Shown one piece after another: positions 1 through 10,113 of a stretch of 52,833 bases of DNA. Numbering within the stretch: position 1 is the first letter of the stretch; each line of letters starts with the position of its first letter. Source of the stretch: CAZLYK01 sp964563495 (GTDB lineage: Bacteria; Acidobacteriota; Blastocatellia; RBC074); NCBI GenBank assembly GCA_964563495.1, contig CAZLYK010000024.1, forward strand, positions 1 to 52,833. The letters are read 5' to 3'. Under the pieces are notes generated by a model. That model searched no databases, was not told the origin of the DNA, and saw only the letters and a list, made by a program, of their open reading frames with translations. The translations under genes and the position numbers were made by a program.

Positions 1-9
1 AGCTTGTCC

Positions 10-43
10 AATCCTGCACAAATCCTTCAATCCTGTCTATTTA
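10..43. repeat. CAGGAT-family repeat, single arm
   Basis: One arm of the dispersed repeat, read on the minus strand as AAATAGACAGGATTGAAGG and onward to AATCCTGCA on the other strand. It abuts the stop codon of the PfkB gene; the TAA at 41-43 merges with the repeat edge. The other arm, if it exists, lies left of the window. Confidence 0.75.
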
Positions 44-958
44 TACCTCAAAATGAGTGAACTCTTTGAATTGGTGGAACCGGTCCCGTATCTCTGCCGG
101 GGTCAGTCTTCTCAATCGGTCACAACTGAATTCCTCGACGTTGAATGACGCCATGACCGAGCCGTAGATAACCGCTCGACGCACCGTGACTTCATCGATT
201 TTGTCGGACTGAGCCAGATAACCCATAAAACCGCCGGCGAAGCTATCTCCCGCGCCGGTCGGATCGAAAACGCTTTCAAGCGGAAAAGCCGGCGTCGCGA
301 AATACGAATCCCTGGTGAAGAAGGCCGCGCCGTATTCTCCGCGTTTGACGATCAGCATCTGGGGGCCCATGGTGAGGACCTTTCTCGCCGCGCGGATCAG
401 ATTCGGCTCACCCGCCAGCTCGCGAGCTTCAGCGTCATTAATAATCAGCGCATCGACCGCCGCTATCGTCTTGAGCAGTTCTTCGCGCGAGCCCTCGATC
501 CAGAAGTTCATCGTGTCCATGGCGACGAACCGGGCATCGACCTGCTCGCGTACCTCACGCTGCAGACCGGGTTGGATGTTGGCCAGAAAGAGAAAGGGTG
601 ATTGCTTCGCTCCCTCAGAGAGCCGGGGCTGGAAATCGGCGAAGACATTGAGTTGGGTGTCGAGCGTCCTGGCGGTGTTGAGGTCGAAACCGTATTCGCC
701 CGCCCAGCGGAAAGTCTTTCCGTCGGGAATGCGCTGCAGGTTCTCGGTATTGATCCGGTGCTCATGAAAGATCGACTCATCCTCGGCGCTAAAATCCTGA
801 CCGACGACCGCCACCACCGAGACCTCAGTGAAGAATGAGGCGGAGACCGAGAAGTGCAACGCAGCTCCGCCCAGGCTGCGTTCACGCACGCCGAACGGAG
901 TGCGAATCGAATCTATCGCCACCGATCCGACGACCAGCAACGGGGTGTGGGTTGACAT
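41..958 (-). CDS. PfkB/ribokinase-family carbohydrate or nucleoside kinase
   Basis: This 305-residue protein should phosphorylate a sugar or nucleoside with ATP. The N-terminus has the beta strand and GSVAIDS segment (11-17) followed by the GG pair (30-31) of ribokinase-fold enzymes. The C-terminal signature DPTGAGDSFAGG puts the catalytic base at about D238 and the anion hole at GAGD. The ATG at 958 was chosen because it lies 7 bases after the stop of the upstream TPR gene and begins the fold directly; the longer open frame runs through that gene. It ends an apparent minus-strand operon containing mtnP, so a role in nucleoside or methylthioadenosine-derived sugar salvage is possible, but that is inference. 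Substrate not determined. Confidence 0.88.
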   Translation of the reverse strand: MSTHTPLLVVGSVAIDSIRTPFGVRERSLGGAALHFSVSASFFTEVSVVAVVGQDFSAEDESIFHEHRINTENLQRIPDGKTFRWAGEYGFDLNTARTLDTQLNVFADFQPRLSEGAKQSPFLFLANIQPGLQREVREQVDARFVAMDTMNFWIEGSREELLKTIAAVDALIINDAEARELAGEPNLIRAARKVLTMGPQMLIVKRGEYGAAFFTRDSYFATPAFPLESVFDPTGAGDSFAGGFMGYLAQSDKIDEVTVRRAVIYGSVMASFNVEEFSCDRLRRLTPAEIRDRFHQFKEFTHFEV

Positions 959-965
959 TAACCGG

Positions 966-1415
966 CTATCCCTTCCTTTTTTCTGTTGGTCTCGCGTCGA
1001 GCCGCTTCTGCGCCTCGGCTTTGATCTCGCTATCGGGGAACTCCTTGACCACTTTGTTCCAGTATTCAGCGGCCTTCTCCGAATCGCCGCCGCGCTCGTA
1101 GACCTCGCCGAGCAGGAAGTAGACCTCATCCATCCTGGCGAAGGTCGGATTGGTATCCATGATCTCGGTCAGGCGACTCTCGACGGCCTTGTTCAATCTC
1201 TCCCATCCGGCTTTGTCCTTCTTGTCGGCCTTGCGCTTATAGAAATAGTACTTGGCGACCTCCAGGTTGTGATAAGACTGCTTTTCCAGTTCGGGATCGC
1301 GCGGCAAACTAATCGGCCCGCGGCCCGGCCCCTGTTGAGCCAAAGCCGTCGCTCCAAAACATACCGTGGCGATAGCCACGGCCATGATCAAGAAAAAATT
1401 TGTTCGAGGTTTCAT
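966..1415 (-). CDS. exported TPR-like protein
   Basis: This 149-residue protein has a clear signal peptide (about 1-26, basic start, hydrophobic core, ALA cleavage site) and so is probably periplasmic. Residues about 95-145 form a helical pair with the TPR pattern (YFLLGEVYERGGDSEKA, then YWNKVVKEFPDSEIKAEA), like the repeats of BamD/YbgF-type proteins. A GAGAGGT ribosome-binding site precedes the ATG. It lies between mtnP and the PfkB kinase gene, 39 bases and 7 bases away, in the same direction. Molecular role unknown; too short to be BamD itself. Confidence 0.8.
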   Translation of the reverse strand: MKPRTNFFLIMAVAIATVCFGATALAQQGPGRGPISLPRDPELEKQSYHNLEVAKYYFYKRKADKKDKAGWERLNKAVESRLTEIMDTNPTFARMDEVYFLLGEVYERGGDSEKAAEYWNKVVKEFPDSEIKAEAQKRLDARPTEKRKG

Positions 1416-1454
1416 ACGGCAGACCTCTCTTTCGAAGATGACTGAGACGATTGA

Positions 1455-2324
<870 letters not shown>

Positions 2325-2341
2325 CAATCCTCCACAAAGAC

Positions 2342-2447
2342 AAATAGACAGGATTAACGGGATTCCTGCAGGATTAAACCGGATCATTTTCTGCTTTGTC
2401 TTTGATCCGGTCTAATCCTGGAGGAATCCTGTTCATCACCTCTATTT
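2342..2447. repeat. CAGGAT-family palindromic repeat
   Basis: Two imperfect arms (AAATAGACAGGATTAACGGG at the left, complement at the right) enclose a short loop between the parvulin gene and mtnP. The right arm supplies the TAG stop (2442-2444) of the parvulin gene. It could fold into a long hairpin on either strand. Confidence 0.85.
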
Positions 2448-3641
2448 CGGTTTGGATCCGCCGCCGAGGTTGGGAATGCGGTTTGGATCAAATCCGGCCA
2501 CATTGATCTTGAAATCGTTTGGCGCGTTGACGGGAAACTTCAGAGTAGCATCTTCCATGGCGCGTTTGATCTTATCCTGGATCAGGCGCTTCTCAAACGT
2601 ATCGGCTTCTTGAGTGCTGAGGAAGATGTGTCGGGCGTGAACCTCTTCGGCCTGTTCTTTGCCGGTTTGAGGAGCGGTTGCCGACGGCGGTGCGCCGGGA
2701 GCTGAAGGCAAAGCGGGGACGGACACTTTGCGTTTATCGTCGACCCGGATGATGTGAAACCCGAAGCTCGATTTGACCAGTTCATCGGTCGCCTTGCCCT
2801 TGTCGAGCAAGAAGGCGGCGTTCTCGAAGACCGGGTCCATCCGGCCGCGGCCGAACCAATCGAGGTCTCCACCGCGGCCGCGGGTGCCATCGTCGTTGAA
2901 CTCATCGGCGATCTTCTCGAAGCTCTCGCCTTTCTTGACCCGATCGAGCAAGCCCTGGGCCTTCTGCTTGATCTTTTCCACATCGGCCTCCGGATGCTCG
3001 GCAATATATTTCTTCTTCTCTTCTTCGCTCAGCTTGAACCGTTCTTCGAGCAGCTCGGTGTAGAGGTTGGCGAGAAGATCGGCCTTCCTGAACTTCTGCT
3101 GGGCCAGCACGACCTGGTCCTTCGCCAGACCTGCCTTGCGGGCCTTCTCGGCCATGACTTTCATCTCGCTCCACTGCGATCTGATCGACTCTTTCTGTTC
3201 ATCTGTGGGCGGCTGTTTGCGACCCTCGCTGATCATCCTAAAGTCGGCCTCGAAGGCATCTTTGTGAGCGGCATAATAGGCGTCGGCCTCTTCCTTGGCG
3301 ACGTTGACGGTCTCGTTGCGCTTGGCGAATTCGACGGCCAGCAGCTGCTCATCCGAGAGCCCCTGGCGTTGTTTGAACTTGGCGCTCTTGTCCAGACCTT
3401 CCGCCTCGGCGGCCTGCGCCAGCGAATATGCCTGCTTGAAAGTCTGGATCATCTGCTTTCGCTGCGCTTCGTTCTGCGCCAGCATACGTTTCTGATTTTC
3501 ACCCAGAGTTTCGACCATGGTGGTCAGATCGGCGTTGGTCAGATTGGCGTAGTCGCTCTTAAAAAAATATTTGCACGATGGCGTCGCCAGAACCATCGCC
3601 ATGATGATCAAGACGAATGCGGTTTTATCAAATAATTTCAA
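2442..3641 (-). CDS. parvulin-type peptidyl-prolyl isomerase lipoprotein
   Basis: Predicted periplasmic, lipid-anchored folding factor of the SurA/PrsA/PpiC kind. Residues 1-22 are a lipoprotein signal with lipobox ATPSC (Cys23). The central region (about 40-210) is highly charged and helical like the SurA chaperone segment, and 225-305 is the rotamase domain, with GRGGDLDWFGRGRM and SSFGFHIIRV matching the PPIC signature. After it comes a Pro/Ala-rich linker and a short C-terminal tail. The start is a TTG with GAGGAG 8 bases upstream. It is transcribed with the epimerase and meaB genes on one side and mtnP on the other. Isomerase activity is inferred from family. Confidence 0.85.
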   Translation of the reverse strand: MKLFDKTAFVLIIMAMVLATPSCKYFFKSDYANLTNADLTTMVETLGENQKRMLAQNEAQRKQMIQTFKQAYSLAQAAEAEGLDKSAKFKQRQGLSDEQLLAVEFAKRNETVNVAKEEADAYYAAHKDAFEADFRMISEGRKQPPTDEQKESIRSQWSEMKVMAEKARKAGLAKDQVVLAQQKFRKADLLANLYTELLEERFKLSEEEKKKYIAEHPEADVEKIKQKAQGLLDRVKKGESFEKIADEFNDDGTRGRGGDLDWFGRGRMDPVFENAAFLLDKGKATDELVKSSFGFHIIRVDDKRKVSVPALPSAPGAPPSATAPQTGKEQAEEVHARHIFLSTQEADTFEKRLIQDKIKRAMEDATLKFPVNAPNDFKINVAGFDPNRIPNLGGGSKPK

Positions 3642-3660
3642 GACAAAATCTCCTCAGGAA

Positions 3661-3691
3661 ATGTGGCGCAAGATGCCATCTTGCGCCACAT
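3661..3691. repeat. perfect 15-bp inverted repeat between two co-directional genes
   Basis: ATGTGGCGCAAGATG and its exact complement flank a single base. It lies between the epimerase stop and the parvulin start, so on the minus-strand transcript it would be an intercistronic hairpin. No T-run follows on either strand, so it may be a processing or stability element, not a terminator. Confidence 0.7.
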
Positions 3692-3701
3692 CAAATTCTC
3701 G

Positions 3702-4151
3702 TTATTTCGGGGCGTCGCTGCGCGACATGTGATGTTGGCCCGAGCCTGGTTGAGTCAATTCGATCAGGACTCCCCCGGCGCCGGCCGGATGGACAAAGGC
3801 GATCAGTGCGCCGCCGGCGCCGATTCTCGGCTCTTCATCGATCAGGCGCACGCCGTGCGCTTTGAGTTCCGCCAGCTTGGCGTTGATGTCATCGACTTCA
3901 AGACACAGGTGATGAATGCCGGGGCCGCGTTTGGCAACAAATTTACCGACCGGCGTCTCATCGCCGGTCGCCTCGAGCAGTTCGATGCGGCTGTCGCCGA
4001 TCGGCAACATGGCGACGCGCACTCCCTGATCCTCTACCACTTCTAGCTCTGTCAGTTCAAGCCCGAAAGCGTCACGCCAGAATTTGAGGGCGTCGTCGAT
4101 CGAGTCGACGGCCACGCCGAGGTGCTGAATTTTTGAAGACGATGATGACAT
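3702..4151 (-). CDS. mce: methylmalonyl-CoA epimerase
   Basis: Interconverts (S)- and (R)-methylmalonyl-CoA, feeding the B12-dependent mutase in propionyl-CoA or branched-chain catabolism. The 149 residues carry two vicinal-oxygen-chelate modules: metal-ligand histidines at IQHLGVAVDS (about residue 10) and IHHLCLEVDD, and the C-terminal glutamate in GVLIELTQP. The ATG at 4151 lies 8 bases after the meaB stop, and the linkage to meaB strongly supports this role over glyoxalase I. Confidence 0.92.
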   Translation of the reverse strand: MSSSSSKIQHLGVAVDSIDDALKFWRDAFGLELTELEVVEDQGVRVAMLPIGDSRIELLEATGDETPVGKFVAKRGPGIHHLCLEVDDINAKLAELKAHGVRLIDEEPRIGAGGALIAFVHPAGAGGVLIELTQPGSGQHHMSRSDAPK

Positions 4152-4159
4152 AATTTCGG

Positions 4160-5131
<972 letters not shown>

Positions 5132-5239
5132 TTAGAGGTCAACCACCGGCAATAGCGCGTCGGGAGATATAGCCAGGAAGAGAGAAAATATACTAGTAAA
5201 TGCTCGCGAATTCCACCTGCAAACCAGGTCGGGGGAAGA

Positions 5240-5245
5240 TATAAT
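5240..5245 (+). promoter_or_regulatory. candidate sigma-70 -10 box (TATAAT)
   Basis: A perfect TATAAT lies 27 bases ahead of the DUF4126 start, followed by the strong ribosome-binding site GGAAGGAGGGG. No good -35 box is seen at 16-18 bases upstream, so the assignment is tentative. Confidence 0.35.
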
Positions 5246-5271
5246 CTATCTCTCAACCTTGGAAGGAGGGG

Positions 5272-5871
5272 ATGGCTTTGAATGCTGACTGGATTTCTAC
5301 TGTCGGAACGGCCATGGGAACAGCCTGGCTTTCGGGCATCAATCTCTATGCGACCGTCGTCACGCTCGGCTTGTTGAATCGATTCCATCTGGTAAAACTC
5401 CCCGGCGGTCTGGATATGCTTGGGGAATGGTGGGTCATTGGTCTGGCGGGCGCGCTCTATCTGGTCGAGTTCGTCGCCGACAAGATCCCGGTCGTCGATA
5501 CGGCGTGGGATGCGATCCATACCTTCGTCAGGGTTCCCGCGGGGGCAGTGCTCGCTGCGACCGCCTTCGCCGAGTTCGACCCGAGCGTCAAGATGGTCGC
5601 CATGATTCTGGGCGGAGGCATCGCGCTCAGCTCACACAGCGCCAAGACCGTGACCCGGCTCGCGGCCAACACCTCGCCCGAGCCCTTTTCCAATCTCGGC
5701 CTCAGCCTGGGAGAAGACCTCTTTGCCTTTGGATCGGCCGTCCTGCTGGCCTTCTTCCCCGTCCTCATCCTGATCTTCATCCTGATCTTCCTGGTCATCC
5801 TGATCTGGCTCGCGCCGAAAGCGTTGCGGGTCTTCCAGCAAATCAATCGCCGGTTGAAGAGACAAGATTGA
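5272..5871 (+). CDS. DUF4126 family membrane protein
   Basis: A 199-residue integral membrane protein recognisable as DUF4126: the N-terminus has the GTAWLSGINLYATV segment with a glycine/asparagine-rich membrane entry, then WVIGLAGALYLVEFVADK, a third hydrophobic segment around 85-120 with SSHSAKTVTRLAANTSPEP, and a very hydrophobic C-terminal segment rich in Ile/Leu/Phe (about 155-185). Function is unknown. The ATG has an excellent ribosome-binding site. The last residues K-R-Q-D and the TGA stop resemble the tails that the CAGGAT repeat gives to other proteins here. Confidence 0.85.
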   Translation: MALNADWISTVGTAMGTAWLSGINLYATVVTLGLLNRFHLVKLPGGLDMLGEWWVIGLAGALYLVEFVADKIPVVDTAWDAIHTFVRVPAGAVLAATAFAEFDPSVKMVAMILGGGIALSSHSAKTVTRLAANTSPEPFSNLGLSLGEDLFAFGSAVLLAFFPVLILIFILIFLVILIWLAPKALRVFQQINRRLKRQD

Positions 5872-6075
5872 CCTTGCGTCAAGACACATTTTGTAAAGAT
5901 ACGTCCAAGTTGAGTTTAGCTTCTGGAACCGGATGGTCACACAAATCTGCAGCACACTTGAGCAAATGCAGCACGGCATCAAATGAGAACACTCTCAAAG
6001 TTCATAAGCAGCGAGGCAAACAGCCAAAGTGGATAATTCTCGTTGTAGTATTAGGTAGAACCCCTTGGAGAGGAA
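5872..6075. other. AT-rich intergenic stretch
   Basis: About 200 bases with lower G+C than its surroundings, continuous in composition with the following methyltransferase gene. No gene, repeat or clear promoter is seen, apart from the GGAGAGG ribosome-binding site just before 6076. Confidence 0.5.
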
Positions 6076-6828
6076 ATGTTTGCAAAATTCGCAAAACGCA
6101 GTAATGAAGCTGAATTGATGGATGGCTCGGATTATGCCATTGATGAGCTAATTGAGAACCTGGCTGATTTGCGCCGGGTTAATCGCCTTCTCGAAGGGCA
6201 AAAGGCACTAGTCAAGCATTTATTTCCGATGATCGAATCCTTGCTGAAAGAAGATAGTGACAGACCGTTACATCTGCTTGATGTTGGGACTGGATCTGCA
6301 GATATTCCAACCAGGATCGTTGATTGGGCAAGAACGCGGAACTTGCAAATCGAGTTTGTTGCTCTTGACTTAAACGAAATTACTGCTCGAGAAGCACTTG
6401 CACAAACGACGGGTTATCCTGAGATCAAAATTGTACGTGCTGACGCCATGAAGCTGCCATTTGCAGACGGAAGCTTTGATTTCGTAATGGCGTCGCTCTT
6501 TTTGCACCATTTTGAAACACCACAGGCTGCCCTCTTGCTCAGCAGTTTTGCCCGCGTAGCCCGCACTGCTTTTATCATTAATGATCTGCGTCGGCATCCA
6601 ATTGCTTATTATTCAATTAAACTGTTGACCCATGTCTTTACCACTAACCGGCTAGTCCGCAATGATGCGGCCGTTTCGGTTTTGCGCGGATTTATTGATC
6701 GCGACATTGCAGAAATCGCGGCGGCGGCGAAGTTGCGTATTAAAATCTTTCGGCATTTCCCTTATCGTTTTATCCTAATCGGACAACCAACTGCGATAAC
6801 AACAGAATTAATTGAGGTCTGGTCGTAA
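6076..6828 (+). CDS. class I SAM-dependent methyltransferase
   Basis: A 250-residue Methyltransf_11/UbiE-like enzyme. Motif I is LLDVGTGSADIPTRI (about 73-87), the acidic residue ending strand 2 is in VALDLNE, and motif II/III is in IVRADAMKLPFADGSFDFV followed by SLFLHHF. The C-terminal part (RRHPIAYYSIKLLTHVF) resembles methyltransferases found beside type III polyketide synthases or FAD-dependent oxidoreductases, but no such neighbour is present. ATG 6076 is chosen for its GGAGAGG site; M15 is an alternative. The gene is clearly more AT-rich than its neighbours, suggesting acquisition by transfer. Substrate unknown. Confidence 0.82.
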   Translation: MFAKFAKRSNEAELMDGSDYAIDELIENLADLRRVNRLLEGQKALVKHLFPMIESLLKEDSDRPLHLLDVGTGSADIPTRIVDWARTRNLQIEFVALDLNEITAREALAQTTGYPEIKIVRADAMKLPFADGSFDFVMASLFLHHFETPQAALLLSSFARVARTAFIINDLRRHPIAYYSIKLLTHVFTTNRLVRNDAAVSVLRGFIDRDIAEIAAAAKLRIKIFRHFPYRFILIGQPTAITTELIEVWS

Positions 6829-6918
6829 TTAAAACCTCTATTTTCAGCAAAAAGCGCTGAACCCAAGACTCGGGTTGAGTAAACCAAGTCAACCCCAGAT
6901 CTACCCCTCCCTGGGAAT

Positions 6919-6961
6919 CCTGTTTAATCCTGCAAAAATCCCGTCAATCCTGTCTATTTCT
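6919..6961. repeat. CAGGAT-family repeat, single arm
   Basis: One arm at the 3' end of the adenosyltransferase gene. Read on the minus strand it encodes the last residues N-R-Q-D and the TGA stop of that protein. Confidence 0.8.
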
Positions 6962-7507
6962 TCTGCTGAAATCGGCGGAGTTCTCGGAGACGCCGGCGCG
7001 CTGATTCGCGATGCGGGCCATGACAAAGAGCAAATCCGAAAGACGGTTGAGATACCTCAATGCGTTTTGATTGATCTCGACCTGCGAGGCGAGCGCGACG
7101 ACCGATCGCTCAGTCCGGCGCGCGGCGGTGCGCGCCAGGTGCAGAACAGAGCCGAGATGGGCGCCTCCCGGGAGAATGAACTCCTTGAGCGGCTCGAGCT
7201 CTTCGAGCAGCAAGTCGATCAGAGCCTCGATCCCGGCGATCTGCTCTTCCCCGACTCGCGGGACCTCGGTCGCCAGGGGGCTGGCCAGATCAGCGCCGAC
7301 AATAAACAGCTCGTTCTGAATCTTTCCCAGCGCGCCATCCAACTGCGCATCGGCCAACCCCACTCGCGCCAGTCCGAGCCACGAATTCAGCTCATCGACG
7401 TCGCCGTATGCGGCAACCCGCGGATCGGCTTTGCTGACGCGGCTGCCGTCGACTAATGATGTCTCCCCCAGATCTCCGCTTTTTGTATAAACCCTGGTGA
7501 TTCTCAA
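6944..7507 (-). CDS. PduO-type cob(I)alamin adenosyltransferase
   Basis: Transfers adenosyl from ATP to cob(I)alamin to make adenosylcobalamin, the cofactor of methylmalonyl-CoA mutase. The N-terminus ITRVYTKSGDLGETSL is the ATP-binding signature of the family, followed by RVAAYGDVDELNSWLG and the helix with RTAARRTERSVVAL. I chose the TTG at 7507, with AGGAG 7 bases upstream, giving 187 residues; an upstream TTG at 7534 has no such site. The final N-R-Q-D plus stop comes from the CAGGAT repeat. It lies 1.8 kb from meaB and mce, consistent with one B12-dependent pathway. Confidence 0.9.
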   Translation of the reverse strand: MRITRVYTKSGDLGETSLVDGSRVSKADPRVAAYGDVDELNSWLGLARVGLADAQLDGALGKIQNELFIVGADLASPLATEVPRVGEEQIAGIEALIDLLLEELEPLKEFILPGGAHLGSVLHLARTAARRTERSVVALASQVEINQNALRYLNRLSDLLFVMARIANQRAGVSENSADFSRRNRQD

Positions 7508-7608
7508 GTTCGCTCCTCTCAAGATATCCGACAAGCTGGCAGCTTTCGGATATGGCGCGCCGGGCTTTTCATTGTGTCAGGGCGTCGCAATGCGAAACGA
7601 CCCCCAAT

Positions 7609-7702
7609 AAAAAGACAGGATTAACTGAACCCGTGCAAGATTGAACAAGAAGAGAGTTCTTGTCAAATCTCGGACCAATCCTGTTAATCCTGTCTTTTCC
7701 TA
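7609..7702. repeat. CAGGAT-family palindromic repeat
   Basis: Degenerate left arm (AAAAGACAGGATTAACTG) and right arm (TGTTAATCCTGTCTTTTC), with an inner AACAAGAA...TTCTTGT stem, between the sigma-like gene and the adenosyltransferase. It touches the sigma-like stop codon at 7700. Confidence 0.75.
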
Positions 7703-8944
7703 CCCAGCGACGGTGAGAGCTTTGAACGTAGCGGCCTGGCCGCTCTCGAATCGAGCCCAGTCAATCTCCGACTCGAGGTTGAACTTCGGTTGATCTTTTT
7801 CCGGCAAAGACAAACGCCAGCGCAGCTGCTCATCGAGTTCTTCGGCGAAAGATCGCATCTGTTCCTGCGCGAAATCCAGCTTGCGCAGCTCGGCCTCCAG
7901 CTTGCGGCGATAATCACTGACCGAGGAGTCCGAAATGCCGACCATCTCGGCAATCTCTATCTGCGAAGGCTCCTCCGGATCGAAATAACAATGCCAGAGC
8001 ACGCGCCACAGACGCTCGGTCCGGCGCTGATTTGAACGCATCTGCAGCCCGAGCTGATCCAGAAAGATGGACGCCGCCCGGCGGGCCTGCAGGTCCTGCT
8101 CGTCGCGCAGGGCGATCTGCTCGGGGCTGGCGTCCGGAGAAGCGATTGAATCGGAATAGCTTCGCCCCTGGCGCTCTTCGTTGACTTCCTCATCGATCGA
8201 GGTCATGACCGGATCGTAGAGCGGCAGCTTGCTCAAAGCCAGCTGGCGCAGCACACGCAGCGGCGCCGGCGAATCGATCGCTTCGAAGATCTCCACCATG
8301 AGCTCGACCAGCTCCTGGTTGCTGACGATGACCTGAGCCTCACCCGTGCATCCGGCTCGCCGACGATTGCGAAGCCGCATCGGGATGCCCGAAATCAGGT
8401 CAGTGTAAGTGCCACTGTCCTTCATCGCCTTCTGCTCGCCCCACTCACGCAAGCCAAAAATCACATCGGCCGCCTGGCGGTATCGCGCGCGATGACCGTC
8501 GCGCACCTTGAAACGTCGAAACCGCGGATCGCTATCCAGCAGGTTACTGACTCGACGGACGATCCGGTAGTTCTCGGGCCGGCGACGACGCAGGCTTCCA
8601 ATCAGTAGATTGGTCAACTCGATCTGGAAAATCTCCCGCTCGATCTCCGCGTCGGTCATCTTCGCAGCAATGTAGTGGTTGAAACGACCTTTTTGCAGCA
8701 GCAATAGATAGAGATCCTGAGTCAGATCGTGAAGCGATAAGGACGGCGCCGGATTTGCATATGAATGATGTCCGCCGAGTGCCGAGCGAACCAAGGGATG
8801 CATCGAGACAAGCCTGTGCAGCGCCCGCCAGAGCGCTTGTGCATCACTGTTTTCGATTCTTGTCTTCCATAATGAGATTTGGGAAGACTTGCATGAGGAT
8901 ACTTTCGCCAACAACTGTGGCGAGTTCGGTGCTGGAGCGTTCAT
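7700..8944 (-). CDS. sigma-70-like regulatory protein with C-terminal HTH
   Basis: A 414-residue protein (from the ATG at 8944) of uncertain function. The C-terminal third has the look of sigma region 4: a helix with QRRTERLWRVLWHCYF, then a helix-turn-helix in SQIEIAEMVGISDSSVSDYR followed by RRKLEAELRKL. The middle (about 150-230) is rich in Arg and contains RFRRFKVRDGHRARYRQAADVI. It is much longer than ECF sigma factors and has no obvious region 2. An upstream TTG at 9079 would add 45 residues. Possibly a lineage-specific sigma or anti-terminator-like regulator; a stand-alone gene with no operon partner. Confidence 0.65.
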   Translation of the reverse strand: MNAPAPNSPQLLAKVSSCKSSQISLWKTRIENSDAQALWRALHRLVSMHPLVRSALGGHHSYANPAPSLSLHDLTQDLYLLLLQKGRFNHYIAAKMTDAEIEREIFQIELTNLLIGSLRRRRPENYRIVRRVSNLLDSDPRFRRFKVRDGHRARYRQAADVIFGLREWGEQKAMKDSGTYTDLISGIPMRLRNRRRAGCTGEAQVIVSNQELVELMVEIFEAIDSPAPLRVLRQLALSKLPLYDPVMTSIDEEVNEERQGRSYSDSIASPDASPEQIALRDEQDLQARRAASIFLDQLGLQMRSNQRRTERLWRVLWHCYFDPEEPSQIEIAEMVGISDSSVSDYRRKLEAELRKLDFAQEQMRSFAEELDEQLRWRLSLPEKDQPKFNLESEIDWARFESGQAATFKALTVAG

Positions 8945-9521
8945 TATCAATACCTGTAACAGGTTGCAGACCAGTGAGGGGTCTGGATGCCAGCCGGCAT
9001 CAGGTGTGTGTAGTTTTAATCCGGCTTCTACGCCAGTCGCAGGAGCGACATTGACGGAAGACCGTGATCCAAGGCACAAGCGCAGCGCGAGCGGGGCGTG
9101 TCGCGGTTAAGACTTCGCATGTCAATCACCGGATGACGATCGATTACCGGTCGCTCCGTGATCGAGGAAGCTTTGCTATTGTGCCAGCGTGTGTGATCAG
9201 CTGTGACGGCCGGATGGGCAGGGTCGATCGGTAGGTCTAGCTTGAACAAATCCGCAAGCGATATTCACCCACTCTCCCTCCAGCTCTGTCTCTTCGAATG
9301 ATTCAAATACTTCTCAAATAACGAGCGCGAGTGCCGCGCAGTAATCGCTGAATCAATGATGTTGACATTATATTCACATGGCCCCCAGGAGGCCAGCAAT
9401 TTTTTCCGAATTTGAGAAAAATAGAAAGGATTAACATGATTGTGACGGGATTAAACAAGAAATGGTCCTGTGCAATCCTAACCAATGACGTTAACCCTTA
9501 TCTATCTCCCAATTTTTCGAT
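8945..9521. other. 577-base gene-free stretch
   Basis: No convincing coding frame. It must hold the promoter of the sigma-like gene. The only structure recognised is a decayed CAGGAT-type repeat near 9418-9508. Short open frames here lack ribosome-binding sites and codon bias. Confidence 0.5.
9418..9508. repeat. degenerate CAGGAT-family palindrome
   Basis: AAATAGAAAGGATTAACATG on the left and an approximate complement ending in TTATCTATCT on the right, with many mismatches. It lies just downstream of the stop of the membrane protein gene that ends at 9522, the usual position for the family. Confidence 0.5.
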
Positions 9522-10070
9522 TTACGCGCCGAACCCGCTGCCTGGTGGCGGAGGTTGTGGCGGAATCGGTGGGGGTGCCTCTTTGCGTTTTTCGAAGAGC
9601 GGGATGCCGAGCAGGCCGCCGAGGACGGTAAAAGCTCCCTGGAGAACGGCTTGAACCAGGAGGACGGGGATCGAGGCGACCAGGCGCTGGACCGGCGTCT
9701 GATTGGCTGCCTGCGTCCTGGCCTGCTCGATCATCGACTGGAGGTCCGGGTTATTTATATTGGCGGAGAGTCTCTCCATCATGTTCAAGGCGGCATCGGT
9801 GGCGACGCCGCTGAAGATGATCGGGATCGCCACCAGGACAAAGACTCCAGCGCCAATCAAGCCGGCCATGAGACCGATCTGTGCGCCCTCGCCGGTCCTG
9901 ACCGGTCGCGGCGTACGGCTGATCACCATCTTCGTCGCGACTGCCCCGCCGATCAGCGCCCAGGCGCAAAAGCAGCAATTCGCCACACTGATCCCGGGGA
10001 TCGCTGAAAGTATCCCCACGATCAGCCCGCCGATGAGAGCGGGCTGCTTCCAATCGAGGTCATTCATCAT
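9522..10070 (-). CDS. small integral membrane protein, Pro-rich C-terminus
   Basis: A 182-residue protein with about four hydrophobic segments (roughly 10-28, 35-50, 64-88 and 130-152), the first two rich in Gly/Ala with an NCCFCAW cysteine cluster, and a charged loop around 95-125. The tail after residue 160 is charged and then proline-rich (PPPIPPQPPPP). AGGAAGACCG precedes the ATGATG start. The family is not recognised with certainty; function unknown. Confidence 0.7.
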   Translation of the reverse strand: MMNDLDWKQPALIGGLIVGILSAIPGISVANCCFCAWALIGGAVATKMVISRTPRPVRTGEGAQIGLMAGLIGAGVFVLVAIPIIFSGVATDAALNMMERLSANINNPDLQSMIEQARTQAANQTPVQRLVASIPVLLVQAVLQGAFTVLGGLLGIPLFEKRKEAPPPIPPQPPPPGSGFGA

Positions 10071-10113
10071 CGGTCTTCCTCCAATTGTTGATAGATAAGT
10101 TAATTACTTAAAA

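Noticed and set aside
508..885. Overlapping open frames inside the PfkB gene
   Set aside because: Shadow frames of a high-G+C gene; same situation in most long genes of the window.
6829..6943. Cobalamin riboswitch near the adenosyltransferase
   Set aside because: No B12-box-like sequence is recognisable upstream of 7507 or elsewhere in the cluster.
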